Source of the DNA: Plantago elongata
Lineage: Eukaryota > Streptophyta > Magnoliopsida > Lamiales > Plantaginaceae
Direction: 5' to 3'
Assembly (NCBI GenBank): GCA_036897095.1
Contig: JAYMSP010000762.1
Coordinates: forward strand, 1-41,951
DNA length: 41,951 nt
The translations under genes were made by a program, and so were the position numbers. Position 1 is the first letter of the stretch. Each line of letters begins with the position of its first letter. Positions 22,098 to 34,336 of the stretch are shown here, one piece after another. The notes beneath the pieces are model-generated. The model was not told the DNA's origin and ran no database searches. It saw only the letters and a program-made list of their open reading frames with translations.

Positions 22098-25000
22098 ATG
22101 GCAGCTGCTTCATCTTCTCCGAAACGATGCCTGTACGAAGTCCTGAACCTGCCACGCGACTGCTCACCGGAGGAAATCCGATCAGCCTACAAGAAGCTCG
22201 CTCTCCAACGCCACCCTGACAAGCTCATCAAATCCGGCGTCTCCGAATCCGAAGCCACCGCCTCTTTCCAGGAGCTCGTCAACGCCTACGAGGTCCTTTC
22301 CGACACGAAGGAGCGCGCTTGGTACGATTCTCACCGGAATCAGATCCTCTTTAGCTCCAATTCCAATTCCAGCTCTTCCGGTGGTTTCACTTCCAGTTTC
22401 GTGCCCGATTTGTTCCCGTTTTTCTCGAGTTCGGTGTATTCGGGGTACGCCGATAAGGGGAAGGGGTTTTATAAGGTGTATGGGGACTTGTTTGATAAGA
22501 TTTATGCTGGTGAGTTCAATTATGCCAAGAAATTGGGGCTGCCTTTGCCTAAGGAAGCGCCTCTCATGGGGAATTTGGAGAGTCCTTATGTTCAGGTGTG
22601 TTTTCGTATCCGTTTTTGGCTTTGGAAACATTGTTTTATGTGATGAATGGTGCAAATTAGTGGCTATTTTGCTTTTTATTTGTTCTGTTTGATTTAACCT
22701 CTGTATTGGCTGAACTAATAATCGGAATCAACGTAGAGCTGAACTAATAATCGGAATCAACGTCAATACTTATTTGAGCTCTGAAGCTGTGTCTGCTGTC
22801 TAACTGGTGAGAATTAGGGGTTGGTTTGCTTTTAGTTTTGTTTGATTTAACCTTTGTATTGGCTGAACTACTAGTCGGAATCAACAACAAACGATACCAA
22901 TATGAGCTTCGAATTATATATATTTCATGTCACTTTCTCGATCATGGAGAAGGTGTGTTGTCTAATTGGTGCAAATACTGGGAATGTATGTGGCTAATGG
23001 CGGTTTTATGGTTTTTCCTTGTATTTAACGGTAAATTAAGGGAATGCAAATGCTTGGGTGGGTGGTCATATTGTTCTTACGAATTTAAGTGACTTGTCTA
23101 TGACCTTAAGAGGTCTGACACAAGACTTTATCTCGATGATATTACAATGGAAGTAGTTATCTCAATAATCTTATTGGGTTTCGTACTTTCAACTAGAAAT
23201 TAGGTCTCCTATGCACATGAGCTCCTTAGCCTGTTTCAGACATAGAAAGTGCAAACGGAAGGAAATAAATGCAGATAATTGAATACATGGAGCAGAGTAG
23301 TATTGCATGGTTTCTGTGCTGATCGGATGTCAAAGTAACTGTAGTTTTATGGTGTCTATATTAATCGGGATATTTACTGGCACATCAATAGTTCAATTTG
23401 ATTGTGGAAGATTCCAACCGAGGATTGGAGTGGGAGGATATAAGATTTATTAGATTATGAAGTCCAGCAATCAATTTATGGTCGATGTTGTATCTTTAAA
23501 ACTATCTGACCGCTTCTGTAGGTTGCATCCTTACTAGGTTCTTACTTCGTACGGGAATTATACTTTGTCTGAACACAAGTTTTAGGGACACTGCTAAGGG
23601 GAAGTGAACTTCGAGCATATAGTTGTAATATAAAATTGGGGGCTGCATATGGGTTGAAACTTATAAATAGCCCTGTATACATCTGATGTATGATTTACCA
23701 GTACTTTCTGTTAGGTTTAATCTGATAACTCTGTTATTTATGCAGGTTACTGCATTTTATAGTTACTGGTTGGGGTTCGTGTCATCAATGGATTTCTTTT
23801 GGGAGGACAAGTATGATGCAATGGCAGGTGTAAACCGAAAGTCAAGAAGGGTAATGGAGGATGAGAACAAGAAAATTAGGAAGAAGGCAAAAAGGGAGTA
23901 TAATGACACTGTTAGGGGACTAGCTGAGTTTGTGAAAAAGAGGGATAAAAGGGTGATTGATATGCAGATGAAGAGAAATGAAGAGATGGAGCGGAAGAGA
24001 GAGGAAGAGAGACAAAGGAAGAAAGAGTTGGAGAGACTAAAAGCAGAGAGAGCAAGAGAATACGAAGAGCCAGACTGGGCAAAGGTTGATGAAGTGGAGG
24101 ATGAGGAGGATGTTGAAGTTGAAGATGCAGTGGAGGAAAAGAAGAAAGAGTTATATTGCATAGTATGTAGCAAGAAGTTCAAGAGTGATAAGCAGTGGAA
24201 GAATCATGAGCAGTCAAAGAAGCACAAAGAGAAGGTGGCTGAATTGAGGGGATCATTTAGTGAGGAAGATAGAGAATACGATGTGACAGAAGAGAATGTA
24301 AGCAATGGGGAGGAAGAAAAGAAGGTTGACACAGAAAGTGCAGATTATTTGTCTGCAGAGGAAGAGGTAATTGAGTTGCAAAATCGATTTGGGGGCAGTG
24401 TTGGTACAGAACAAATAAGCGAGAATGAAAGTGAGGAGGATGATGCTGCCAATGTCAATAATGTTACTGAGGAGGAGGATGCTGCTAATGTCAATAATGG
24501 TGGTGAAGGTGAAGGTGACGGCGTCTCAGATGATGATGAGGCAAACATCCTCGAAGCTATGGTATCTGGACGTAAATTGGGGAACCAAGCCAAAAACACT
24601 AGTAAGAAAAATCAAGTGGATGTGAGTAGTGATGAGCTGGAGTTTATGGAGTATAATGATACAAAGGTTTCTCGGAGGAACAGGGGAGGCAGGAAGGGAA
24701 GGGGCAAAAGAAATGAGGAAGCACCAGAAACTGGGAAGACTGCTGTGGGGGAGAGCAGTGGTCAAGCTGAGCATAATGATGGGGATAAAGATGCATCTCG
24801 CGTTGAGGAGTCAATTTCACATCCTGAACCAGAGGAGTCAACTTTACATCCTGAACCAGAGGAGTCAACTTCACATCCTGAACCAGTGGAGTCAACATCA
24901 CATCCTGAACCAGAACCAGTGATGAGTAAGAGAAAAGATGATGGTGTGGCTGAAATGAGCAAGAAGAGTACCCAGAAAGTTCTAAATAAAAACTCGTCTA

Positions 25001-25505
25001 AGAAGAAAGAAGCAGTGCCCAAATCCAAGCCTGCAGCCAAAGGACGGAGACAAAAGGTACTACATCCATCGATTTACCTTCCATAAGGAAACCAGTTGAT
25101 TTTCATCTCACTTGCATTGGAATGAAGCTCATTGTGCAATAACCTTGACTTTATCATCAAATGTTCTAGCTTTGAATTATGACATATTACTATTAGTGTA
25201 TCACTTTTACACCATGACATTAGTCAAGACTATTCACTCCATTTAATCTTTGGTTCTTATTGTTTAGGCGTCAGCGGACGATTCGGATCATGTATGCGAG
25301 AAGTGTGGTTGGCAATTCGAATCAAGGTGATTCCTTTGCCTTTTGATACCCAATGGAAGATACATTTGCTCTTGTCATGTTATTTGACTTCTTTATTGTT
25401 TATACCCATTTTGCTAAGTGTGCTTGTGTTCTGGTTCCCATTTACAGGAATAAACTGCATAAACATTTAGGAGACACTGGTCATGCCTCCTTAAAATCTC
25501 GATGA
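22098..25505 (+). CDS. J-domain co-chaperone with two C2H2 zinc fingers (JJJ1/DNAJC21 type)
   Basis: A 641-aa protein from exons 22098-22595, 23746-25056, 25268-25326 and 25448-25505 (1926 nt). The J domain is at about 10-77, with the HPD motif at 39-41 that stimulates Hsp70. A charged coiled-coil stretch (about 195-270) follows. A U1-like zinc finger has C304, C307, H320 and H326. A long acidic, low-complexity part precedes the C-terminal finger (C613, C616, H629, H635), which is split by the last intron. This order matches yeast Jjj1 and human DNAJC21, which act with Hsp70 on late cytoplasmic steps of 60S ribosome maturation; that role is inferred from the family. The start is the ATG at 22098 ([11 protein letters not shown]); an upstream TTG in the same frame is not a likely initiator. 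It lies downstream of the carrier gene in the same orientation, with the PPR gene between them on the other strand. Confidence 0.95.
24805..24912 (+). repeat. Four-copy 27-bp coding minisatellite in the J-protein
   Basis: 108 bp encode four 9-residue units of the form (E/V)ES(I/T)(S/L)HPEP. The DNA copies differ at only a few positions, so the array is fairly young and may vary in copy number between individuals while keeping the frame. It lies in the low-complexity linker between the two zinc fingers. Confidence 0.93.
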
Positions 25506-26263
25506 TTTGTACTTCACAGCACGGAACAGAAGATGTCCGTGTCTGAACATCACCTTTCCCAAGGACGCATCGACAAGAATGATACATAACAGCCATTTAC
25601 TTGTGCACAATCTGTTGCGGAGAGTGTTCATTTTTTTGAACTGGAGTTTGTTGATGCCTACTGGGACTGGCTTAGTACGATTATATAGCCCTCATTTCTT
25701 CAATATTTATAAACTCTCATACACTCCAGATTCGATCTGGTTTAGGTCATTCTTATACCCTGTTGTAATCAAACGAACTCTAATTTCTTAATTTGCAAAT
25801 TGAAGAAGTGAATTAAGAGTTGTAATTGAATTCGTCCATCGGTGACAGATTTTTTTTAACCTGATTTATTTATAAAAATTAGTGAGTTCTCTGTTGAATT
25901 TTGGTTGATTTAGAATATTGGCAAATCGATGTAAAAACTGGGAGGAAGAAAATTGACACATTACCTTTAAAATAATTTTATGAAGTTTTGTAATACGGGT
26001 AAAAATGAGAAATGTATGAAGCAATGCCAAGACAGAGTAGTACTATGATTGTAGACTAATAGAAGTTATTGGGAGAGGATTTGGGGTATATTGCTGTGAT
26101 GTTTAATTGAATTGATCAAAGAAAACAGTACTAATAGTTAATTCTTAACGTATAGTAGTATTAACATAGCCACTATATCTCTTTTGAAGAATTTTTCTTC
26201 CGTATTAAGTGTAGGAAACAAAATGCTATAAACTTTTACACGTATTTTCTAATTCCGTAAAGA
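25506..26263. other. Intergenic region between convergent J-protein and SCAPER genes
   Basis: Both 3' UTRs should lie here. The frame at 25507-25791 on + has no ATG-led coding character and falls in the presumed J-protein 3' UTR. No further gene or repeat seen. Confidence 0.6.
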
Positions 26264-29200
26264 TCATGTCGATTCTGCATTGCTTATATTGATCTCTGCT
26301 GAGAAAAATTGTTCTGCCTTGTCAATGAAACTCACTGGAAATCTACAATGCAACATGAAAGTAGATACATCAGATTGACCAGAACCCAAGTGCATATCTT
26401 CACAAGTCTTCAGCATTTTGTTGTCCCTTTGATTCCGCGTTTTCATAGTTCTGATGTTACTTGATGAGGCACCGCCTTTCTGGGAGATGACTCTAGTGCT
26501 TTTTGTAGAGTTCCGGTTTGGTTTTTGAGATGCATCAGCCTGAACCTTTCTAGATTCATGACCGGTTTGATTTGATTCAGCTGAATCATCTGATGTCACA
26601 CCGTTTTGGTTTGAACTTTTGCATGATTTTAGTGAAGGTATGAGCATGTCCATGCTGAGTTCTTGCTGAATGACAGCCTTATTCTGCTCACATCCGTACG
26701 AGGCAGCCACTAGTGTGCTTGCAATAATAGGCATCAACTCGGGATCACTGAAGAACACGAAAGGCAGATCACACACCTGTTTTAAGGTAACAGCTGGTTA
26801 GATCATCTATTTGGGAATCTGGATTAAAAATCGCATAAATTGCTCGAGGATTATCTTATCTCTAAAACCCCACAGGGTTAAACAGTAAGTTAATTCCCCA
26901 CTATTAGACAATCATTACGTTATCAAGGGTTCTTGCAAAATGACTCCGGAACTGATGTCATTATGAGAATGTCACGACTCAAGAGACTTACTGACCTTGT
27001 GAAGGATGGTAGGACTCTTTCCCCAGCGAAGGACAGCTTGGTTCCCCGGATGAAACAATGCAAAGTAGCCAAGAAGTGACAAAGATTCAAGCAAGAGCAA
27101 ACCGATCTACAATGTGCAAGCATTAATAGGATTTCTTTCAAGCAGTAGTCAGATTCTTATCAGGCGTTTCGTTACCTTATCATTAGCCACTCCCCAGTTG
27201 CTTGTGCAATGTGAAAGCAAGAAACTCATCAAGTGAAAGAGCTCCATTTTCAGGTCGGGCCGAGCCTAGAGATTGATTCAGGTCAAGTTCAATATGGAAG
27301 CAAAATGGTTCGAGCAAAGATGCAAACCACCATTATATTCCTAGGGGAGAAGTGGGAGGTACTTACCAGCATTTTCTGGATGAAAGTTACATCTACTAGA
27401 GCCAAATTGTTCAAGACCTTCAGCACTCCAGTCGCAACTTCCTCAAAATTAGATGGGAGGGTATATGAGCCCTGAAATAATTATTCCGAACAACTCACAT
27501 AAAGAAAAAAGGGTAGCTTCTATTGAATGCTGAAAAATGTTTACTTAAATGACAAAACTATCTATGTAGTTACTAGTTACTCTATTTTACGATACCTGTT
27601 CAGCAGATAACCTGTTATTATTAGCCTGCAGTAGCACAGCAGTCAACATGGAAGGAAGACAAACTAAGCCAGTCTCACCCATTGTCGAAAGGAGAAATGT
27701 TGCAGGATTCTTTGAATCAGAGACTTGGTCTGCACCATTGACGGCCGAGTTACTACCCATCTTCTGAACCGAAGAACACTCACGTTTATCGTCTGTTGGA
27801 ACCCTTGACAAAACATCCATGGCATTGACACTCTTCATTTCGGGAGCAATATGATCACCATCACACAAGTTGTTGCCAATAAGAGTTATAGCACCTGTTT
27901 CTTCACTTGGTGCAGTTTTATTATCCAGTGATGTACACACTGATACATCTGGCAGATGTCCAGGCATGCCACCGGTTGGAGGAAAAAGAGTTCTGCTAGA
28001 ATTTATTGTCGTGGATATAACATCGGCAGAATCAGGGACTTCTATATCCTCAAATTTAATTCCTCGTAAAACTTCACCAGGAAATGATTCCCAGTCTATC
28101 GAAGATGATCCTCGGAATTTCGATGTCAGAACTACCAATAAATTTATACCAAGAAGAATAGATGAAGGAAAAGGCGATCCTTCCACCTGTGGTCTGTCAT
28201 AAAGTGCAAAGAGATCTCGTAGCCGGTGAATAATTTGATATGCGATAACAAGCTCAACCAAACCATCCTGCATCTGTATCTGGATTTCATTAGAGTTCCC
28301 GCAGCTAATAATGGCAGCAACAGCCCATAGAAAACCATCCACAATTTCAGAAGTAGACTCCAGATTTCCGATGGAGGTTTTATTAGTTTGACCAGGAGTA
28401 GTTGATGATGCTGCAATCTTGATGAAGTTCTCAAGTGCGGCTGCCAACATAGGGATGACTGGAGGCAGGAGATTTTGTACAAGAAAATAGCATCTATTTG
28501 CTGGCACAGAGAGCACTATCCTGAGAAGCCTTAGAAGGTATATTGTCACTTGGCAGGCTTCAGGTTTAGACGTGTGTGATGCCGGTAATGCAGACGCAAT
28601 GAAATCGAGCAGGCCAGCTTGGCGAGAAGCCTGTAACTCAGCATCTTTCCTCTCCAGGAACTAAATAAAATTAAATGGAAAATCATGTAAAAAAAGGATG
28701 AATTTCATCAGATACCCCTGTGATCGAGGAAATATTAGCAAAACCACAATTTTGACTCTGTATCAAATAAACCCCGTCGGGATGTAGGTGTATTTGACAT
28801 ATCAAACACCCCCTACGGAGGTCCTTCCGCAAACTGAGGTTTGGTTATTGGAGCAAATTACAGGGGTCTAGATCTTCTATTGTCCAAAACAAATTATCCA
28901 TATTAGAGATATTAGAGATATGATAAAACTAGAAACTGCTGACTCCTTAGAGATGCAAAATTAAATATTCAGACAAACATGTGAAAACTTTAGATTACCT
29001 TGATTATCTCAGCAGTTACTAGTCCAAAATTAGCAGCGCCTTCTTTTCTTGCTTGGCGATGTCTTTGCAACTCCTGAACCCATCTACAGATTTTCCCTCT
29101 TGCAGTTCCTACAGCAGTTCGATAGCCGATGCTAGAATATTCAATTCCAACTGAAGGCTCGAGAAAATCATGTTTCAGTGACATAAGTCTTTGTCGAATC

Positions 29201-32200
29201 TTTTTTATTCTTCTCTTTAACAAATGTTGTCGTGATTCACTAATTGAAGCACCAGATACAGTTGTGGAGCTACTATTATTTGCCCGATCCCCTGTGTTAC
29301 CTTGTGCTTGGACTTCTTTACCAGCAATCCGCCGCAACAAAGGTGAAGATTGATCTCTGAAATCCATTGAGGCCCTTTCCCGTATTTGTTCGAGATAAAA
29401 TTTACGCCGCTGTTCACTTTCACTGAGTCTTTCAGCTAATTTCTGAGCCAAGAGTTCGGCCTCCTCCCGCCGAGCTTTAGCTCGGATTTCCTTCTTTCGA
29501 GTCTTTTCCAAGGCTTTCGCTTCACGTGCTGCATTTGAAGCTTTCCGTTCTTCTTCCCATCTAACTTGAGCCTCTTCTTTTTTTCGTTGTGTCTCAGCCA
29601 GGCGTTGCAGCTTCTCGGCTTCAATAAGCCTTCTGCGTTCCAAAACAGCTTCTTCTCTAGCCATGTCCTCTTTCTGTTTAGTTTTCATAACTTGAAGTTT
29701 CTCTGCTCTTCTCACTTCAGAGTCCTGAAGCTTTTTGCGCAGTATGTGCTTCTTGTTTTCTTCATTTAACGAGGTGATGAAACGTACCTCATTAACTTTA
29801 CTGCTTTCATCACCAGCTCTTCTCACAACCTGAGCTAAGTAAGCCTCATGCCTAGATTCACTTCGCTGATGGCGATCAAAAATCGACTCTCGCAACTTAT
29901 TGCTGCGAACAGTTTGCCACTCATTTACACGATTAAGTTTCTCTGAGGTCCTTTGAAGCTTCTGAACTCTCTCATTCTCGAGTTGACTTCTGATTCTTGT
30001 TGCGCGGGCGTGCTTCTCTTCTGCTTCTTTTTTAAGATCAAGACTAGATTTTTTCTTCTTCTCTGGAGACATAAGCTTATCATGCAATACCCGAACTCGC
30101 TCAGTACTTTTCCGGCCGAGACCCGGTGAATAAGAAAAACGTGAAGATCCACGATATGGGGATGCAAGTATATCTTCCCAATTTCTCTTCTCTTTCCAAG
30201 CATCCATTGCAGAGCTTCCATTTCTCTTATCTCTCTCTTGTTCTGGGACAGGAACATGCCGTCTCATAGCATCCGCTGATTTGGAGTTCTTCTCACGATT
30301 GGGCCTAGTTAAACTTTTTACTTTCTTATTAAATAGCTTCTCAGATTCCATAACGGATCCATTCGAATCTTTATTGCTCTTTTCATTGCCATAGGTAGCA
30401 CAACCCTCTTTCACAGGCAACCTAGATGCTACAGAACCTAATTTGCCTGAGACAATGTTCCGCTTCTCTTTAGTAAACCCATCAGACGCATCTGATATTC
30501 CAGAATGCTTCCTTGCTTTCAGTGTTGATTCTTTACAAACAACAACGACATCACCTTTCTGAGTTGAATTTTCAACAGTATCACTTGATTTGATACGATG
30601 ACTAGGAGAATCAGACCCAAGAATATCTGGATTATTGGTACGTTCAGTAGATCGCTCTTGTTGTATTTTCCTAAAAGCTTCAAGAGATGAAGACAGAATC
30701 TCTGCCCTTCGTGGTGAAGTTGTCATTCGACGGACCTGTTCTGGGTGAAAAACAGTAAGACCATTAACTGAGAACATTAATGAGCCACAGATAATGAAGT
30801 CTACTTTTGTTTGTTATCATCTAAAACCACTATTTGGCCCAAACACTAAAAATTTCAGACAAACTCTTCAAATGATGCACAACATATATTCTAGATGACG
30901 TACTTGTGCAATATAGTTACATGATTCGAAATCAAAGAGAACTCATTCCATAGTTCCAAATCAAATATTTGTGCTTGTGCAATGTGACAGTTGGAAACCT
31001 CTATTTAGACTTCTAGTAATGATTTGTGCTGTAGATTGACAACCACTACTGAAAAATTTTAAGTTTTCCATAGTGATTAGTGTACTTACAAGTTACAATG
31101 TCATCCCATTATCCTAGCCAACATTCGCACTACCATATCCTAGTGCACATTCTATGTCATACAAGTTACCAAGTTATTTTTGCCTAACCACATGGATATT
31201 AAATGCTTAGGTACATGCATCCCGCCTAGGAAGTTTGCAACTTTGGATACACTAAATATTCAGATGGCAACGTTTACGCAGAATCACTATATAATGCATT
31301 GTCATTAAAAAAGATAGAATGCGAACCTCCCATGAGAGGGCATGTGGTCTACGATGATCAGACTGCAATACCAACGGTGCACCTTCAGTTTCATGAGACA
31401 AGGATCTTTTTTGCTTCTCAAACTTTTCAACTCTGGACTTAAGTTCTCTGAAGTCTAATGCAGCTTCTTCAAGGACAAGACTAGCTTCTTTCATTTGATC
31501 AAGATCGCATTCAAGTTCACAGAGAAGGTAAAGTTCATCCACAGCCCTGTTAAGGTTTTCAAAGAGAAAGCACCATAGGCGCTCTCTAAATCTTTCTTTA
31601 CTTTCCCCTGTAACTTCTGCATCTGCTGCAACTATACTCTGTTTATCGAGTATACCATTTGAATTATCTTGTATCTTCTTATCCCTGGCCTCTTCAGTTG
31701 CATCAGCTGATGCACACTCGCCTATAGTTTCACGTTCACTGTGCTCACATATAGTTGGACCAGAACCAGATTTTAACTTAGCTGCTTTTTTTGTTGATTC
31801 ATCTTCACAGGCCTCGTGTAAAATATTTCTATTAAGAGTGTCGAAGGAGACGTCATTTTCTGGCTTTAAACATTCATGGTTTTCAACTGTTTGTTCACCG
31901 TTAATCTGCTCTTTAACATCTTCTGATGGCACTTCATTAACCTCTTTACAGAGTTCTTCGGCGGATACAATTTCTGGAGATACAGCCTTGGACTCTGGAA
32001 GAACCATATCCTCATCAACTGCCACTCCACAAATTTTATGCTCATTCGGACCAAGTCGCTTACTGCATGGAAGAAATTCAGCAGCATTCAAGAAATCCGC
32101 ATTGTCATTTTTTGTATTTCCAAAGTTAACTTCACTACCAGAAGTTCTTCCATAATGCACCAGTGTTCCCTCATCCAAGTCACCCCATTTAATTTTGGGA

Positions 32201-34336
32201 AGAACATGATAATTATCAGAATTTACAGTGTCAGGACTTAATTTATAGCTAGGTGCTGCGGTATCAATGGAGGCTATAGGGAATGAGTCACGAATGTCAT
32301 GTTCAAAGATAACAGATTTGTGAATGCAATCATCGATTGCTTCTTTTTCGGAAACAATAGAAGAAGATTCCGAACCATTTTTAACACCAGGCTCAGTCCA
32401 CTCTCTACCTGCATTAGAGGGCTGGCTTTCAAGTATGATATGTGCAGAGTTCTCAACTATTGAAGGTACATGGCTTGAATTTACAGAACTGTGTTTCCCA
32501 CTGAGCTTGACAGATCCACCATGCGATGAGAACTTCGAATTGCCCCTGTGTTTCTGGCAATAAAAGTTCAAGGGATGTCTCAAAAGTAAATGGAATAAGC
32601 TTGAAAAAGATTGCGAAGAAAGGCTTTTATGTTTTGTGTCATTAGCAGTGTGAAAGTAAGAGAAAAAAAAATCACTGTAAGCTTAGGATATGGAGAAGAG
32701 AGATGGCCAAACATGGCATGTGAATGCAAACATTCAAAGAACCTTTAATGCAGCCGGAGCAGAATTAAGGGTGTGACATTAATCATGCATAAGCACAAGA
32801 AGAGACTATCACAATCATGTCAATGAAATTATCACATACACAGGAAAGTCAGCTCAATTTTTAAATATCAGCAACTAGGGTGAGTGATCTAGCAGACTAA
32901 CAGACATGCATACTTCAGAAACTCCCTTATCTGATGCATAGAGAACTTCCTCAAGAACGACGAAAGCAAGACAGTAGTGCGTGATAGTAGCCACAAACTA
33001 TCTCTGAATGGGCTCAGTCTACAGATTGATTTTTTATAGAGAAGCCAACCTGGTTTCTAATATATGCGGGGAAAAAAAAAAAACAGAAAGTGAGAATGTG
33101 AGATTTCTTAATCTCTCTCAACCTTGAGTTCCTGTTTATTCTATTTGTCCAGAAACATATCAATATATATAAGTTCATTATTTCTCTTCATCTGTCACCT
33201 CTTGCAATTCATACCATTCAACCAAGTAACAAGTAAATTTCTCAATGAACATCAAGAATGCACATTGTGACACTTGAATATAGATCAATCAATTTAGTTC
33301 TTTCTCTATTTCTCTTGTGGGAGAAACAAACAAGGTAAACATTTCATTCTAGAGTTCATAAAGACAGATTAACGTCCAGAATTTAACACACGGCATGGGT
33401 CCAACGGCCAAATGACACCATAAATCTTAAATTCATGCATGACAGCTATAAAAAGATCATTTTTAGGTAACTATTTTGATTCTAGAGTTCATAAAGACAG
33501 ATTAACTTCCACAAATTAAACACATAGCATCCGCCCAACGAATAAATGACACCATAAATGTCAAAGATCATACATGATAAAAAGATCATTTTTAAGGTAA
33601 AAATTTCATTCTAGAGTTCATAAAGACAGATTAACATCCACAAAGAACACACGGCATCGCCCAACAACCAAATCACACCATAAATCTCAAATTCATACAT
33701 TGATAGATACAAAAGGATCATTTTTTTAGATACACATTTCATTCTAAAGTTCATAAAGACAGATTTACATCCAAAAGTCGAGCACACGGCATAGGTCCAA
33801 CAACTAAACCACACCATAAATCTCAAATTCACACATGATAAATATAAAAAGATCATTTTTTTAGGTAAACATGTCATTCTAGAGCTCATAAAGACAGATT
33901 AACATCCACAAGTCGAACACAAGTCATCGCCCAACTACTAAATCACACCATAAATCTCAAATTCACACATGATACATATAAAAATATCATTTTTTTAGGT
34001 AAACATTTCATTCTAGAGCTCATAAAGACGGATTAACATCCAGAAATCAAACACACGGCATTGGTCCAACACTAAACCACACCATAAATCTCAAATTCAC
34101 AAATGATACATATAAAAATATCATCTTTTTAGGTAAACATTTCATTCTAGAGCTCATAAAGACAGATTAACATCCACAAGTTGAACACACGGCATCGGTC
34201 CAACAACTAAATCACACAATAAATCCCAAATTCATACATGATATTTAAAAAAAAAAAAAAAAGATTACATTTTTTCTACCTTTTTCACTTGCATCCATCC
34301 AGAGCCTTGGTCATCTCCACCTTCACCACTCTCCAT
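26264..34336 (-). CDS. SCAPER: SCAPER homologue (S phase cyclin A-associated protein in the ER)
   Basis: Eight coding exons on the minus strand: 34336-34280, 32553-31327, 30735-28999, 28660-27596, 27471-27367, 27265-27176, 27106-26996 and 26776-26264. They total 4905 nt, giving 1634 aa, with every coding intron in phase 0. The SCAPER N-terminal domain is visible at about 340-400 (RFRERLWCFLFENLNRAVDE, then LLCELECDLDQMKEASLVLE). A very long Arg/Glu/Lys-rich coiled coil covers about 650-900. The C-terminal part (about 1008-1464) is helical and Leu-rich, and may be an alpha-solenoid. The last exon adds a Ser/Asn-rich stretch. Animal SCAPER binds cyclin A/CDK2 at the ER; the plant role is not known to me. 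The start MESGEGGDDQGSGW lies just after a possible 5' UTR acceptor ('cttacag'), so an upstream untranslated exon near 34400-34650 is likely. Intron 1 (32554-34279) and intron 3 (28661-28998) carry repeats. Confidence 0.93.
28711..28870. mobile_element. Possible MITE in SCAPER intron 3
   Basis: About 160 bp bounded by inverted 'acccctgtgat' (28714-28724) and 'attacaggggt' (28858-28868), which differ at one position. Inside is a second inverted pair around 'ggtgtatttga' and 'tcaaacacc', so the whole segment can fold on itself. Size and structure fit a small non-autonomous DNA transposon. I could not confirm a target-site duplication. Confidence 0.55.
33340..34262. repeat. Seven-copy array of about 133 bp in SCAPER intron 1
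   Basis: The block 'agag(t/c)tcataaagacagat' (one copy 'aaag') recurs at 33351, 33484, 33613, 33746, 33881, 34015 and 34149. Spacings are 133, 129, 133, 135, 134 and 134 bp. Each unit also contains 'aacacacggcat', 'caccataaatctcaaattca' and 'aaaagatcattttttaggta' in varied form. The array stops at an A run just 18 bp from the exon 1 donor. Confidence 0.95.

Noticed and set aside
23763..24182. Ser-rich minus-strand frame opposite the J-protein
   Set aside because: It is the antisense of the Glu/Lys/Arg-rich coiled coil. Such mirror frames are common there.
29925..30257. Minus-strand frame shifted inside SCAPER exon 3
   Set aside because: It is an alternate frame of the basic coiled-coil region, with no independent start context.
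33340..34262. CRISPR-like or coding array
   Set aside because: Complete units are repeated in an intron, with no conserved frame.
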